Source: Algimonas porphyrae (lineage in GTDB: Bacteria; Pseudomonadota; Alphaproteobacteria; Caulobacterales; Maricaulaceae). Taken from it: DNA of 64,000 bases. Below are positions 52,532-61,259 of this stretch, piece by piece; the first letter of the stretch is position 1, and every line of letters starts with the position of its first letter. A program made the position numbers and the translations under genes. Under the pieces are notes generated by a model. It saw nothing but the letters and a program-made list of their open reading frames with translations. It made no database searches and was not told the DNA's origin. Location of the stretch: NCBI RefSeq assembly GCF_041429795.1, contig NZ_CP163424.1:932001-996000 (forward strand), in the 5' to 3' direction.

Positions 52532-52547
52532 CGTGACCGACGTCACG
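52532..52547. promoter_or_regulatory. Inverted repeat upstream of the cupin gene
   Basis: CGTGACCGACGTCACG is a 6-4-6 inverted repeat in the 121-bp gap between the symporter and the cupin gene, 52 bp before the cupin ATG. It may be an operator or a weak hairpin; there is no T tract. Confidence 0.35.
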
Positions 52548-52599
52548 CCAACCGCCTCCGACTGTGACACAATGTGCTTTCCATTTGGAGGGCACAGCG

Positions 52600-53436
52600 A
52601 TGCGACCCCATATCGAATTCATTCAGGCGCAGCTGCTACCATGGCGACGTATCGGCTCTGGCGCGGCGCGACCCGATGCGGAGTATAAATTTCTCAGCCG
52701 TGACGAAGAAACAGGTGCCTGCAGCGCCTTGATCCGTTATCCGGCGGGCTGGCGTCGCGCGGGCGATCACCGGATCGTTGCGGATGAAGAATTCTATGTG
52801 CTGGATGGTCAGCTGATCGTCGATGGCGAGAACTATTCGCACGACCACTACGGCTTCATTCCGGCCCGTCATGGCGGCAATGATATGTCGGCCCCGGCGG
52901 GTGCCGTCGTGCTGACCTTTCTCAATCGGGAGCCGGACCTCTATCGCGGCGATCAGTCGCCCGCATCCGATCCGATCCATATCGACGCGCTGCACATGCC
53001 GTGGGACATGACGCTGAATGACCCCAAACTGGCGCATCTGGGCATATCGAGAAAAGATCTACGGAAGGATCCTGTGACAGGCGAAAGGACCTTTTTGTCC
53101 ATGATCCTGCCGCACTCCGAACCTCCCGGCAGCGAAGGCCCGCAGGAACATCATCCGATTGTGGAAGAATCCTATGTGATTTCAGGATCGCTGACCGGTC
53201 CGCATGGGACGATGGCACCTGGGGCCTATTTCTGGCGACCGCCCGCCATTCCGCACGGCCCGTTCGGGACGCGCTGGGGCTGTGTCTGCCTGATCCGGTT
53301 TGTCGGCGGGAAGCATGTGAATGTCTGGAGCGAGACCAACGCCCCCTTCGACTTCGCCGCGCCTTATGATCCAGTGCTGCCATCCGAGCTGTCAGCCTTC
53401 GCGTATGCGCCTTGGACGCCGCCGCCGCGTTACTGA
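52600..53436 (+). CDS. Bicupin protein (DUF4437-like)
   Basis: A 278-residue protein with two cupin domains, of a small-molecule enzyme or binding type. The first cupin (about 25-120) contains DEEFYVLDGQLIVDGENYSHDHYGFIP, and the second (about 165-255) HHPIVEESYVISGSLTGPHGTMAPGAYFWRPPAIPHGPFGT, where His, Glu and His could bind metal. I cannot name the substrate. The start is ATG 52600, with GGAGGG 7 bases upstream. It converges with the FlgO/TPR gene and overlaps its 3' end by 7 bp. Confidence 0.82.
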   Translation: MRPHIEFIQAQLLPWRRIGSGAARPDAEYKFLSRDEETGACSALIRYPAGWRRAGDHRIVADEEFYVLDGQLIVDGENYSHDHYGFIPARHGGNDMSAPAGAVVLTFLNREPDLYRGDQSPASDPIHIDALHMPWDMTLNDPKLAHLGISRKDLRKDPVTGERTFLSMILPHSEPPGSEGPQEHHPIVEESYVISGSLTGPHGTMAPGAYFWRPPAIPHGPFGTRWGCVCLIRFVGGKHVNVWSETNAPFDFAAPYDPVLPSELSAFAYAPWTPPPRY

Positions 53437-55562
53437 GGCGGCTCGACTGCATCGAGGCCCAGCTTAGCGCGCTCGCGGTTGATGTCGGCATAGTGACGGT
53501 TCAGTATTGCCCGTCCCCGCGGGTCCTGATCGAGACTCATGGCACGGAGGAAGACCTCGATCTCGGTCACGGTCAGGGCTGGATTCGATGCCTTTTGTAA
53601 TGCGTCGAAAGCGGACTCCTTATCGCCGCGGAATGCGAAATAGCCTGCGCGCTCGACCCATTCTTCGCTACTGTCATATCCATTGCGACGGCGAACTTCG
53701 ATCAGTTCGCTCCAGCACGCCATCAAATCGTCGAGGTCATTCTGTCTGCCGAGCTCACGATAGCTTGCTGCGGCGAAATTGAAGATAAATTCGCTGTCAT
53801 CACAGGCTCTAAGCCCGTCCAAAGTCGGCCATTCCAGTATGATCTTATCTGCGATGATAGCGTAGTCGCCGTTGAGGTAAGCCATGAACATCGACGCGCC
53901 ATAAAGAAAAGCAGGCGTTCCAGGCCCCAGCATGGGAAGAACATTGTTCAAGGCGGCTTCGGGGTTCCCGGTCACACCCGTCAGATAGGTCGAAAGAAGC
54001 GGTTCACCTATCGCATATGCGCTCGGATAGTCCTTAAGCGCGATATAGCTGAAACCCAGCTGAAACTTGATCGGCAAGACATCCGGACTATCCTCGAACG
54101 CCTTTTCCAACACTTTGATCGCCTCGGCCCATTGTCCTTGCGCCAGAAGCACTTCAGCCTGAGCGAAATCAGGTGAGAAATTGCCCTTGAGGTCCGGGAA
54201 TTCCCTATACATGGCGTCTACGATTTTCTGCGCCTCATCAAAGCGCCTCGCAGAGACATATCCGGAAACGAGCCCAAAGCGTACGGCTGGGCTTCTCGGA
54301 TTGGTTTCAAGCTCACGCTCAAGAATCCCGAGGGCGTCATTCAGGCGGTTTTGCTGTCTGAGAAGCACAGCATAATTGGTCATATTCGTATTCGGCTGGA
54401 GCTTTTTTGCGCGCTTATAAGCCGCTTCTGCTCCGTCCAGATCACGGGTAAATTGGCGATAGAGCGCAATCCGCATCCAGACTCCCGGACTATCAGGGTC
54501 GAGCTCAAGCGCCTTGTCAAGAAGCGGTTTGACGATCGGTGCGACCTCAGCGATTGGGCGTCGACCTTGCGCACCACGGGCATTGGAATTGAGCAATTCA
54601 ACCGCCGCGAGGCCTGCATAGGCAGTCGCATAATCCGGATCGATATCGATGGCCTGACGGTAAAGTTCGGCTGCGGCCACATGACCCGGGACGGAATATG
54701 TCGATCCGACTTCACGCGCGCGCAGGACAAGATCGAAGGCGGTTACATTCGCTCGGGCGACCTGGACCTCTGGAACATCGCCCATGATCCGGGTGCGGAG
54801 TTCATCGAGGATCCGGTTCGAAATATCGTCCTGAATGGCGAACACATCATCCAGCGTCCGGTCATAGGTTTCCGACCACATGTGAAAGCCATCAGAAGCG
54901 CGGATCAGCTGCGCCGTGATGCGTAGACGGTCGCCGGATTTGCGTACGGACCCTTCCAGCACGTGTGCGACACCCAGCAATGTCGCGATTTCCATAATGT
55001 TCTGACTGCGGTCCTTGAACGAAAAGGACGAAGTCCGGCTGGCCACTTTCAAGCCCTCGACCTGCGCCAGAACGTTCAGCAATTCTTCCGACAGACCATC
55101 CGAAAAATATTCCTGATCGCCCGTGTCCGACAGGTCGGCGAAGGGAAGAACCGCAATGGAAGTGTCCGCATCAGGGATCAGCTGGGCCGCCGCCTGTTCG
55201 AGGCTGGATTCTGGCGCCGTCCGCGACTTGGAGAGGAGCTGATAACCGACGGCAATTGCCACTAGAGAAAGGCCGACGATCAGCAGAATGTCGAGCAGGG
55301 AGAGGGGGCGTCCGTCCTGATTGTCCTCCTCGCGCAGGGCGAGCTTGACCCCATCAGGTGTGATTTCAAATGCCCAGGCCAGAATCAGAGCGACAGGGAA
55401 GCCCAGCAGTAATGTCGAAACGATGGCCGTGTCGAACCAGCCAGGCAGGTTGAGCGACGTTTCGAGTGTGACTGCGACTTGTGCAAGAATCCACCCAGCC
55501 ACGGCATAGGTGCCAGCGACCCGAAAGACTTTCCGTCGACGTAATCTCTCAAGAAAGCTGAT
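53430..55562 (-). CDS. Membrane-anchored FlgO/TolB-N - TPR protein, probable ATC start codon
   Basis: A 710-residue membrane-anchored protein of a family widespread in Gammaproteobacteria and alphaproteobacteria. The amino end reads ISFLERLRRRKVFRVAGTYA then AGWILAQVA, with helices at about 24-40, 45-68 and 88-108, followed by a FlgO/TolB-N-like domain (about 130-265: TSIAVLPFADLSDTGDQEYF, then SDGLSEELLNVLAQ) and TPR repeats up to the end. No ATG, GTG or TTG gives this conserved start. The first usual start is GTG 55502, which would delete 20 residues including the family hallmark FLERLRRRKVFRV. ATC at 55562-55560 sits 6 bases after GGGGAG. Confidence 0.85.
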   Translation of the reverse strand: MSFLERLRRRKVFRVAGTYAVAGWILAQVAVTLETSLNLPGWFDTAIVSTLLLGFPVALILAWAFEITPDGVKLALREEDNQDGRPLSLLDILLIVGLSLVAIAVGYQLLSKSRTAPESSLEQAAAQLIPDADTSIAVLPFADLSDTGDQEYFSDGLSEELLNVLAQVEGLKVASRTSSFSFKDRSQNIMEIATLLGVAHVLEGSVRKSGDRLRITAQLIRASDGFHMWSETYDRTLDDVFAIQDDISNRILDELRTRIMGDVPEVQVARANVTAFDLVLRAREVGSTYSVPGHVAAAELYRQAIDIDPDYATAYAGLAAVELLNSNARGAQGRRPIAEVAPIVKPLLDKALELDPDSPGVWMRIALYRQFTRDLDGAEAAYKRAKKLQPNTNMTNYAVLLRQQNRLNDALGILERELETNPRSPAVRFGLVSGYVSARRFDEAQKIVDAMYREFPDLKGNFSPDFAQAEVLLAQGQWAEAIKVLEKAFEDSPDVLPIKFQLGFSYIALKDYPSAYAIGEPLLSTYLTGVTGNPEAALNNVLPMLGPGTPAFLYGASMFMAYLNGDYAIIADKIILEWPTLDGLRACDDSEFIFNFAAASYRELGRQNDLDDLMACWSELIEVRRRNGYDSSEEWVERAGYFAFRGDKESAFDALQKASNPALTVTEIEVFLRAMSLDQDPRGRAILNRHYADINRERAKLGLDAVEPPQ

Positions 55563-55574
55563 CGCGAACTCCCC
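55563..55574 (-). promoter_or_regulatory. Shine-Dalgarno and spacer for a non-canonical ATC start
   Basis: On the minus strand GGGGAG (55574-55569) is followed by TTCGCG and then ATC (55562-55560). The in-frame stop TAG lies a few codons further upstream, so the reading frame has no ATG, GTG or TTG between that stop and the conserved FLERLRRRKVF segment. Confidence 0.6.
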
Positions 55575-55580
55575 GTTTAA

Positions 55581-55601
55581 GGCCCATGTCTAACATGGGC
55601 C
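55581..55601. other. 8-bp perfect inverted repeat upstream of the FlgO/TPR gene
   Basis: GGCCCATG and CATGGGCC (55581-55588 and 55594-55601) with a 5-base loop form a strong hairpin between the alpha/beta hydrolase stop and the FlgO/TPR start. There is only a short TT after it on the minus strand. It may be a weak terminator or a control element; TGACGGCGTCA at 55603-55613 is a second small palindrome beside it. Confidence 0.5.
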
Positions 55602-55637
55602 ATGACGGCGTCACGGAAAAATCGCGGCGGTGCGGCC

Positions 55638-56393
55638 TTAGGACCGAAACAGGAATCGCTTGGCGCCGTCAGCTTCGAATGGTGTCCAGCTGCTCGGTGT
55701 GTGCTGCAGGCGGTCGGCCAATAGATACATGACCAGCGGATTGACCCCGAGACCGCAATGGCTGGCGGGAACACGGATATTTTCCGTCTGACCGCCGGGT
55801 TTCTGTAGCGACCCTTTCCAGGATACGATGCCGTCCGTTTTCGAATAGATTGATGTCGTTGGAACGGGCGGTGCCTCTGAAAGCTGTGACATGCGAGCCT
55901 TCATTTCTACGGACGGCGCGCCGTTGAGATATTCATAGAGCCGGGTCGCATTGGTGTGGTCCATATCGCCGGAAATCGGACTGCCCAAGGTGATGACGTT
56001 GCGCACGGCCTCCGGATTGGCCTTGGCGATTTCACGCGCAAAGACTCCGCCCAGACTCCAGCCGATCAGGGACACTTTGCGGCCATAACGCTGATGCACG
56101 CTGTGCAGAAGCGATGCCATTTCATCTTCACGCTGCGGGTTGAACCGTAGATTGCGCCCAAGACCCCAGCCATAGGTGGAATAGCCCAGGTCACGCAGCA
56201 AATTGCGCATCGGTCTGGTCGATCGGTCGCTGGCAACGAAGCCCGGAAAAGCAATGACCGGATGACCGTCACCCTTGGGAAGGCGCTTCATCAGCGGACG
56301 AAGCGCATAAAAGGAATTCAGCTCCAGCAGGCTCCGGCCTTCGGTCAGGGTCCAGAATAGGGAAGGGGCTTTGGCCGCCATAGATGTGCTCAC
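55638..56393 (-). CDS. Alpha/beta hydrolase (esterase/lipase-like)
   Basis: A 251-residue alpha/beta hydrolase with a lipase-like outline. PVIAFPGFVASDRSTRPM precedes the nucleophile elbow GWSLGG (Ser near 113), and SKTDGIVSW holds the acid and ASHCGLGVNP the His. No signal peptide is seen. Start GTG 56393 has GGGGAG 8 bases upstream. It lies 87 bp downstream of a wax ester synthase gene on the same strand, so it may hydrolyse or trim storage lipids. Confidence 0.88.
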   Translation of the reverse strand: MSTSMAAKAPSLFWTLTEGRSLLELNSFYALRPLMKRLPKGDGHPVIAFPGFVASDRSTRPMRNLLRDLGYSTYGWGLGRNLRFNPQREDEMASLLHSVHQRYGRKVSLIGWSLGGVFAREIAKANPEAVRNVITLGSPISGDMDHTNATRLYEYLNGAPSVEMKARMSQLSEAPPVPTTSIYSKTDGIVSWKGSLQKPGGQTENIRVPASHCGLGVNPLVMYLLADRLQHTPSSWTPFEADGAKRFLFRS

Positions 56394-56480
56394 TGATGTC
56401 TCCCCGACATTTGGTGCCCGTTCTTGACGGTGTCACCCTGTCCTTATCGCGCAGTAGCGCCCATTATGGTTACTGATGTC

Positions 56481-58016
56481 TTAACTCGAATTGCTATTTG
56501 CGGCTTTTGCCTTGGGCTTTGCTTTGCGCTTGGCGGGTTTAGCCTTGCTCGTCTTTGCTGCAGCTGGCTTTGGCGTCGTTTCATTTGCGACATTTTCCAG
56601 CGCTACTGTTGCGGCCAGATGGGCGTCATAACTGTCCTGCAGGCACTGCGAATAGAAATCGGGATCCGGCACTGCACTCCGACAGGCGGTAAAGCTGACC
56701 GTGACATCATCGACATAGCTGTGAACGACATGACCCAGCTTCACGCCGTCCACCAGGCAGAGCATGCCGTAAAGGCCCGTCAGCTTGGCTCCGGTCGAGT
56801 AGATCGGAACGGGCGGTCCCGGGACATTCGTGACAATCGTGTTGATAACCGGCTTGATGTGATCGGCCAGCTTGAGGCGCGAATAGAGCATCGCGCCGAT
56901 ATTCATGGCGGGCGCAGGTGTGAGCTTAGCCATTTCTGCAGATTGACGTGCGCCAAGGGCTGTCGTGAAGCCTTTGGCCTTGACCGTTTCCTCGGTCACA
57001 TACCGCATCCGCTCCTGCACAGACGGAATATGGGAGCCGAGCGGGACGAACATAGCGGACACCTGATTGCCCATCGTGTTTTTCTCGGATTCGTCCCGGA
57101 CGGATATCGGCGCCATAGTGGTCACCGACGTATCGGGGAGCTCACCGTAATGGTCGAGATAGCGGCGCATCGCTCCGCCGACGACGGACAGCATGACATC
57201 GTTTAATGTCGCGCCCTGCGCCAGCGCCCGGATACGTTTGACGTCTGAGAGTTTGAACGACCGCGCATCGAACATGCGGTGAGGAGACACGGTGCCATTG
57301 AAGCGCGTGCGCGGAGCCTGGATCAGCGCCTTGAAGTCGAATTCCTTGCTGATCAGGCCCTTCGTCGCGCGGACCATGCCCGGTACGGCGTTGCGCATGG
57401 CGACGGCCTGGCGCAGCGGCGCCATCAGGCTGCGGGCGTAACCGCGTGCAAACATGCCGACCTGGCTTGGATCAGGTTCGGGCCGCCATGTGTCGCGGGG
57501 AACAGGCTCGTGCCTGTCGGCGGTCATGGTGTGCAACGCATGCATCATGTCGACGCCCGACACACCGTCGATGGCGGCATGATGAACCTTTGTCAGCATG
57601 GCGTAGGAGCCCTTGGCGACACCGTCGATATTGTCCAGCCCTTCGACAACCGTGATTTCCCAGGGCGGTCGGCTCAGATCGAGGGGGCGGGCGAAGACGC
57701 GGGCCGCCTGAATGCAGAGTTGCCGCCAATCGCCTGGGCTGGGCAGAGCGATGTGCCGGACGTGATATTCAATGTCGAAATTGCTGTCCTGAACCCAATA
57801 AGGGTAGTCGATGCCGAAGGGGACCTTGACCATCTTCTGACGCATTGTGTCGGCCATGTGCAGACGGTTTTCGATAAACGCCAGAATGTCCTTGAACCGG
57901 ACAAATCCGCCCTCGGCGGTGCTGGGATCATAGATCAGAATGGATCCGATATGGACCGGCGCGGTCGCGCGCTCCATGGAGACGAAGACCGTATCGAGCC
58001 CCTGCATCTGTTTCAT
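56481..58016 (-). CDS. Wax ester synthase / diacylglycerol acyltransferase (WS/DGAT family)
   Basis: A 511-residue WS/DGAT enzyme that joins a fatty acyl-CoA to a long-chain alcohol or diacylglycerol, making storage lipid at the inner face of the membrane. The catalytic motif HHAAIDGVSG (about 137-146) is complete. The preceding KVPFGIDYPYWV and WEITVVEGLD, and the carboxy-terminal NVPGPPVPIYSTGAKLTGLYG, are family blocks. The last 40 residues are a Lys/Ala-rich tail (KPAAAKTSKAKPAKRKAKPK). AGGGGACACG precedes the ATG. Confidence 0.92.
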   Translation of the reverse strand: MKQMQGLDTVFVSMERATAPVHIGSILIYDPSTAEGGFVRFKDILAFIENRLHMADTMRQKMVKVPFGIDYPYWVQDSNFDIEYHVRHIALPSPGDWRQLCIQAARVFARPLDLSRPPWEITVVEGLDNIDGVAKGSYAMLTKVHHAAIDGVSGVDMMHALHTMTADRHEPVPRDTWRPEPDPSQVGMFARGYARSLMAPLRQAVAMRNAVPGMVRATKGLISKEFDFKALIQAPRTRFNGTVSPHRMFDARSFKLSDVKRIRALAQGATLNDVMLSVVGGAMRRYLDHYGELPDTSVTTMAPISVRDESEKNTMGNQVSAMFVPLGSHIPSVQERMRYVTEETVKAKGFTTALGARQSAEMAKLTPAPAMNIGAMLYSRLKLADHIKPVINTIVTNVPGPPVPIYSTGAKLTGLYGMLCLVDGVKLGHVVHSYVDDVTVSFTACRSAVPDPDFYSQCLQDSYDAHLAATVALENVANETTPKPAAAKTSKAKPAKRKAKPKAKAANSNSS

Positions 58017-58216
58017 CGTGTCCCCTGACCATTCTGTTTTCTTTGAAGGCTACAGGAAGGAAGACCTGCGGTCACGCGCTTAATACGCCGCTGACCGGAC
58101 AGCAGGTGTCAGGGTCGAAAGCGCGGTCCTTGGAAAATGTGGTGCACAAACGCTCTCATTCCGATCAAGCGATTTACGTTGCTGGCGAAATATGGCTTTA
58201 AGCAAGGAGCTCGAAT

Positions 58217-58240
58217 ATGCTGCATCACGCCAGCAGTTGA
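58217..58240 (+). CDS. Putative 7-codon leader peptide before acetyl-CoA synthetase
   Basis: ATG CTG CAT CAC GCC AGC AGT TGA encodes MLHHASS and stops 13 bases before the acs start. It is preceded by a perfect AAGGAG (58204-58209) with 7-base spacing, a much better ribosome site than the one before acs itself. It is not in frame with acs. The 237-bp gap 58017-58253 holds nothing else recognisable. Confidence 0.35.
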   Translation: MLHHASS

Positions 58241-58253
58241 AGAAGGCCTGCAC

Positions 58254-60206
58254 ATGGAAAATTCGCCCCTGATCTATCCGGTCCCGAAGGCCTTCGCCGA
58301 TGCGTCCAATCTGACACCGGACGGGTATAAGAGCCTGTATGAGCGCTCGATCAATGACCGCGACGGCTTCTTTGCCGAACAGGCCAAACGCATTCAGTGG
58401 ATGACGGAACCGACCCATGTTGGCAGCTGGTCTTTCAAATCGCCAGTCAAGATCGAATGGTTCAGGGACGGTATTCTCAATGTCACAGAGAGCTGTCTTG
58501 ACCGCCATCTCGAGACGCGTGGGGACAAGGTTGCCATCATCTTCGAAGGGGACGAGCCGGGCGAGAGCCAGACCTTCACCTATCGGGAATTGCACCGTCA
58601 TGTCTGCCGCTTCGCCAATGTGCTGAAAGCACAAGGGGCAGGGAAAGGGGACCGGATCACGCTTTACATGCCGATGATTCCCGAAGCGGCCATTGCCATG
58701 CTTGCTTGCGCGCGGATCGGGGCGGTTCATTCCGTCGTCTTTGGCGGGTTTTCGCCTGATGCGCTGGCAGGACGGATTGTGGATTGCGACAGCCATCTGG
58801 TGATCACAGCAGACGAAGGCGTGCGAGGCGGACGGATCGTCCCGCTGAAGAAAAATGCCGATGCGGCGTGCGAGATTGCGGCGCGAAACGGTGTGACCGT
58901 CAAGACGCAACTGGTCGTCCAGCGCACAGGCGGCGATGTCGCCTGGCAGGACGGACGCGACATCTGGTATCATGAGGCCGCGGCAGAGGCGTCAGTCGAT
59001 TGCCCGGCTGAACCGATGAGCGCGGAAGACCCGCTATTCATCCTCTATACGTCGGGATCGACAGGGCAGCCCAAAGGCGTTCTGCATACATGTGGGGGCT
59101 ATCTGGTCTGGGCTTCGATGACCCATGACTATGTGTTCGATCTGAAAGAGGACGATGTCTACTGGTGTACGGCCGATGTCGGCTGGGTCACGGGTCATAC
59201 CTACATTGTCTACGGTCCGCTGGCGAACGGCGCGACGACCCTCATGTTCGAAGGCGTGCCAACCTATCCGGATGCCTCCCGTGCCTGGCAGGTCTGTGAC
59301 ACGCATAAGGTCTCGCTCTTCTACACGGCGCCGACGGCGATCCGCGCGCTGATGCGTGAAGGCGATGATCCGGTCAAAGTGACGGACCGCACCAGCCTGC
59401 GCGTACTCGGCACGGTCGGCGAGCCGATCAACCCGGAAGCGTGGGAATGGTATTTCAATGTGGTCGGTGACGGTCGCTGCCCCATAATCGACACGTGGTG
59501 GCAGACCGAAACGGGTGGTGCCATGATTGTGCCCTTGCCCGGCACGGTTGACATGAAACCCGGTGCCGGGACCTTCCCCATGTTTGGGATCGAGCCAGAA
59601 TTGCTCGATGCGGATGGCAAGGTTCTGGAGGGCGCAACCGAAGGTAATCTGGTCATTACGGCAAGCTGGCCAGGACAGATGCGAACAGTCTATGGCGACC
59701 ATGAGCGGTTCGAGCAGACCTATTTTTCCACCTACCCCGGCAATTACTTCACCGGCGACGGTGCGCGCCGCGATGCGGATGGAACGATCTGGATTACGGG
59801 CCGCGTCGATGATGTGATCAATGTCTCGGGTCACCGCATGGGCACAGCGGAGGTCGAAGCCGCCTTGGGCAGTCACCCGGATGTCGCCGAGAGTGCCGTA
59901 GTCGGCTATCCGCACGACATTAAAGGGCAGGGCATCTATGCCTATGTGACGACCACAGCAGGAACGGTCGAGACTGATGAATTGAAGCGCGATCTCGTCA
60001 GACATGTCAGGGCCGAAATCGGCCCGATCGCCTCACCGGATCTGATTCAGTTCTCGGACGGCCTGCCCAAGACCCGGTCGGGAAAGATCATGCGGCGGAT
60101 ACTGCGCAAGATCGCGGCCAATGACTATGATGCGCTGGGCGATACCAGCACTCTGGCTGAGCCTGCGGTGGTCGATGCACTTATTGACGGGCGGATGAAT
60201 CGGTAG
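58254..60206 (+). CDS. acs: Acetyl-CoA synthetase (Acs)
   Basis: A 650-residue AMP-forming acetate-CoA ligase. The start is ATG 58254 ([18 protein letters not shown]), which matches the usual Acs amino end; the longer open frame upstream does not. [12 protein letters not shown] (about 264-275) is the P-loop, [10 protein letters not shown] (about 413-422) the acetate/AMP pocket, [21 protein letters not shown] the hinge region and [11 protein letters not shown] (about 606-616) the lysine that is acetylated to switch off the enzyme in related bacteria. Propionate specificity is possible. An epimerase gene follows 8 bp later. Confidence 0.94.
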   Translation: MENSPLIYPVPKAFADASNLTPDGYKSLYERSINDRDGFFAEQAKRIQWMTEPTHVGSWSFKSPVKIEWFRDGILNVTESCLDRHLETRGDKVAIIFEGDEPGESQTFTYRELHRHVCRFANVLKAQGAGKGDRITLYMPMIPEAAIAMLACARIGAVHSVVFGGFSPDALAGRIVDCDSHLVITADEGVRGGRIVPLKKNADAACEIAARNGVTVKTQLVVQRTGGDVAWQDGRDIWYHEAAAEASVDCPAEPMSAEDPLFILYTSGSTGQPKGVLHTCGGYLVWASMTHDYVFDLKEDDVYWCTADVGWVTGHTYIVYGPLANGATTLMFEGVPTYPDASRAWQVCDTHKVSLFYTAPTAIRALMREGDDPVKVTDRTSLRVLGTVGEPINPEAWEWYFNVVGDGRCPIIDTWWQTETGGAMIVPLPGTVDMKPGAGTFPMFGIEPELLDADGKVLEGATEGNLVITASWPGQMRTVYGDHERFEQTYFSTYPGNYFTGDGARRDADGTIWITGRVDDVINVSGHRMGTAEVEAALGSHPDVAESAVVGYPHDIKGQGIYAYVTTTAGTVETDELKRDLVRHVRAEIGPIASPDLIQFSDGLPKTRSGKIMRRILRKIAANDYDALGDTSTLAEPAVVDALIDGRMNR

Positions 60207-60214
60207 GTCGCCCA

Positions 60215-61240
60215 TTGTCCGTGCTTCGCCTGACCCTGTCTGTCGCCACACCGAAACTCGTTCGCCCCTTCGTGATTGCGACCGGAGCGCGGACGCATCA
60301 GCCTTACCTGTCCGTTCGCCTGACCTCAGGGCCGCATTCCGGGCGGGGGGCGGCCACGGGGATCGCCTATCTGGGGGCCAGTCCCGAGCGTTTGCGCGAC
60401 GAGATCGAAGCCGTGCGGACACAGATCGAGAGCGGGATTGATCGTCAGGCGCTTTTGCAGCTGCTTCCGGCAGGCGGTGCGCGCGCCGCGCTGGACGGTG
60501 CGCTATGGGAATTGGAAGCGGCACAAAGCGGAAGCACGGTGGCTGCGAGGCTTGGTCTCGATCCCGTCCCGATCGCATCGGCCTATACGATCGTTCTCGA
60601 CACACCTGAAGCGATGGCCGCCCAAGCCAGGCTTGATGGCTGGAGACCTCTGCTGAAGGTCAAGCTGGGCGGATCGCCTGATGAAGAGGAAACGCGTTTG
60701 CGGGCCGTTGCGCTCAGCGCTCCGAAAGCCCGCAAGGTCATTGATGCCAATGCGGCTTGGACAGCGGAGCAACTGGCCCGCCTTGCACCTGTCGCGGCGG
60801 CCTGCGGCTATGAGCTGCTGGAACAACCACTGCCTGCCGGATCGGAAAGCCGCGCGGAGATGCGCCAAAGCCTCGTCGACGCGTCGCATCATATTCCGCT
60901 TTGCGCCGATGAAAGCTTGCAGACACTCGCGGATCTGGACTCGCTTCTTGGTCTCTATCAGGCCGTCAATATCAAGCTGGACAAGTGTGGCGGGCTGACG
61001 TCGGCGCTCTCTATCCGCGACGAGGCGCGCGAGAAGGGGCTGTCCATTTTTGTGGGGTGCATGCTGGCCCCTGCTCTGGCCATTGCACCAGCCCATCTGC
61101 TGGCACAGGGTGCTGACTATGCCGATCTGGACGGTCCGTTCTGGTTTGATGGTGAGCCAGTCAGACTGACGCAGGACGGTCTGTTTGCCCCGATCAACCC
61201 GGCAGTCTGGGGGGCAGGCGAAACCCGCGCCAATGACTAA
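60215..61240 (+). CDS. Dipeptide epimerase (L-Ala-D/L-Glu epimerase-like, enolase superfamily)
   Basis: A 341-residue enolase-superfamily enzyme. KVKLGG (about 149-154) supplies the first catalytic lysine, VIDANAAWT (about 174-182), LLEQPLP and CADESLQ (about 229-235) the metal-binding acids, and AVNIKLDKCGG (about 250-260) the second lysine. This is the L-Ala-D/L-Glu epimerase pattern, used in murein peptide recycling. The start is TTG 60215, 9 bases after the acs stop; GTG 60221 is an alternative. It is probably in the same transcript as acs. Confidence 0.88.
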   Translation: MSVLRLTLSVATPKLVRPFVIATGARTHQPYLSVRLTSGPHSGRGAATGIAYLGASPERLRDEIEAVRTQIESGIDRQALLQLLPAGGARAALDGALWELEAAQSGSTVAARLGLDPVPIASAYTIVLDTPEAMAAQARLDGWRPLLKVKLGGSPDEEETRLRAVALSAPKARKVIDANAAWTAEQLARLAPVAAACGYELLEQPLPAGSESRAEMRQSLVDASHHIPLCADESLQTLADLDSLLGLYQAVNIKLDKCGGLTSALSIRDEAREKGLSIFVGCMLAPALAIAPAHLLAQGADYADLDGPFWFDGEPVRLTQDGLFAPINPAVWGAGETRAND

Positions 61241-61259
61241 GCGCTCTGCTCAGCGCTTA
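61238..61259. terminator. Bidirectional hairpin between convergent genes
   Basis: TAAGCGC (61238-61244) and GCGCTTA (61253-61259) form a perfect 7-bp inverted repeat with an 8-base loop. It contains the stop codons of both convergent genes, the epimerase TAA at 61238-61240 and the MotE-like TGA at 61250-61252. T tracts are weak. Confidence 0.5.
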
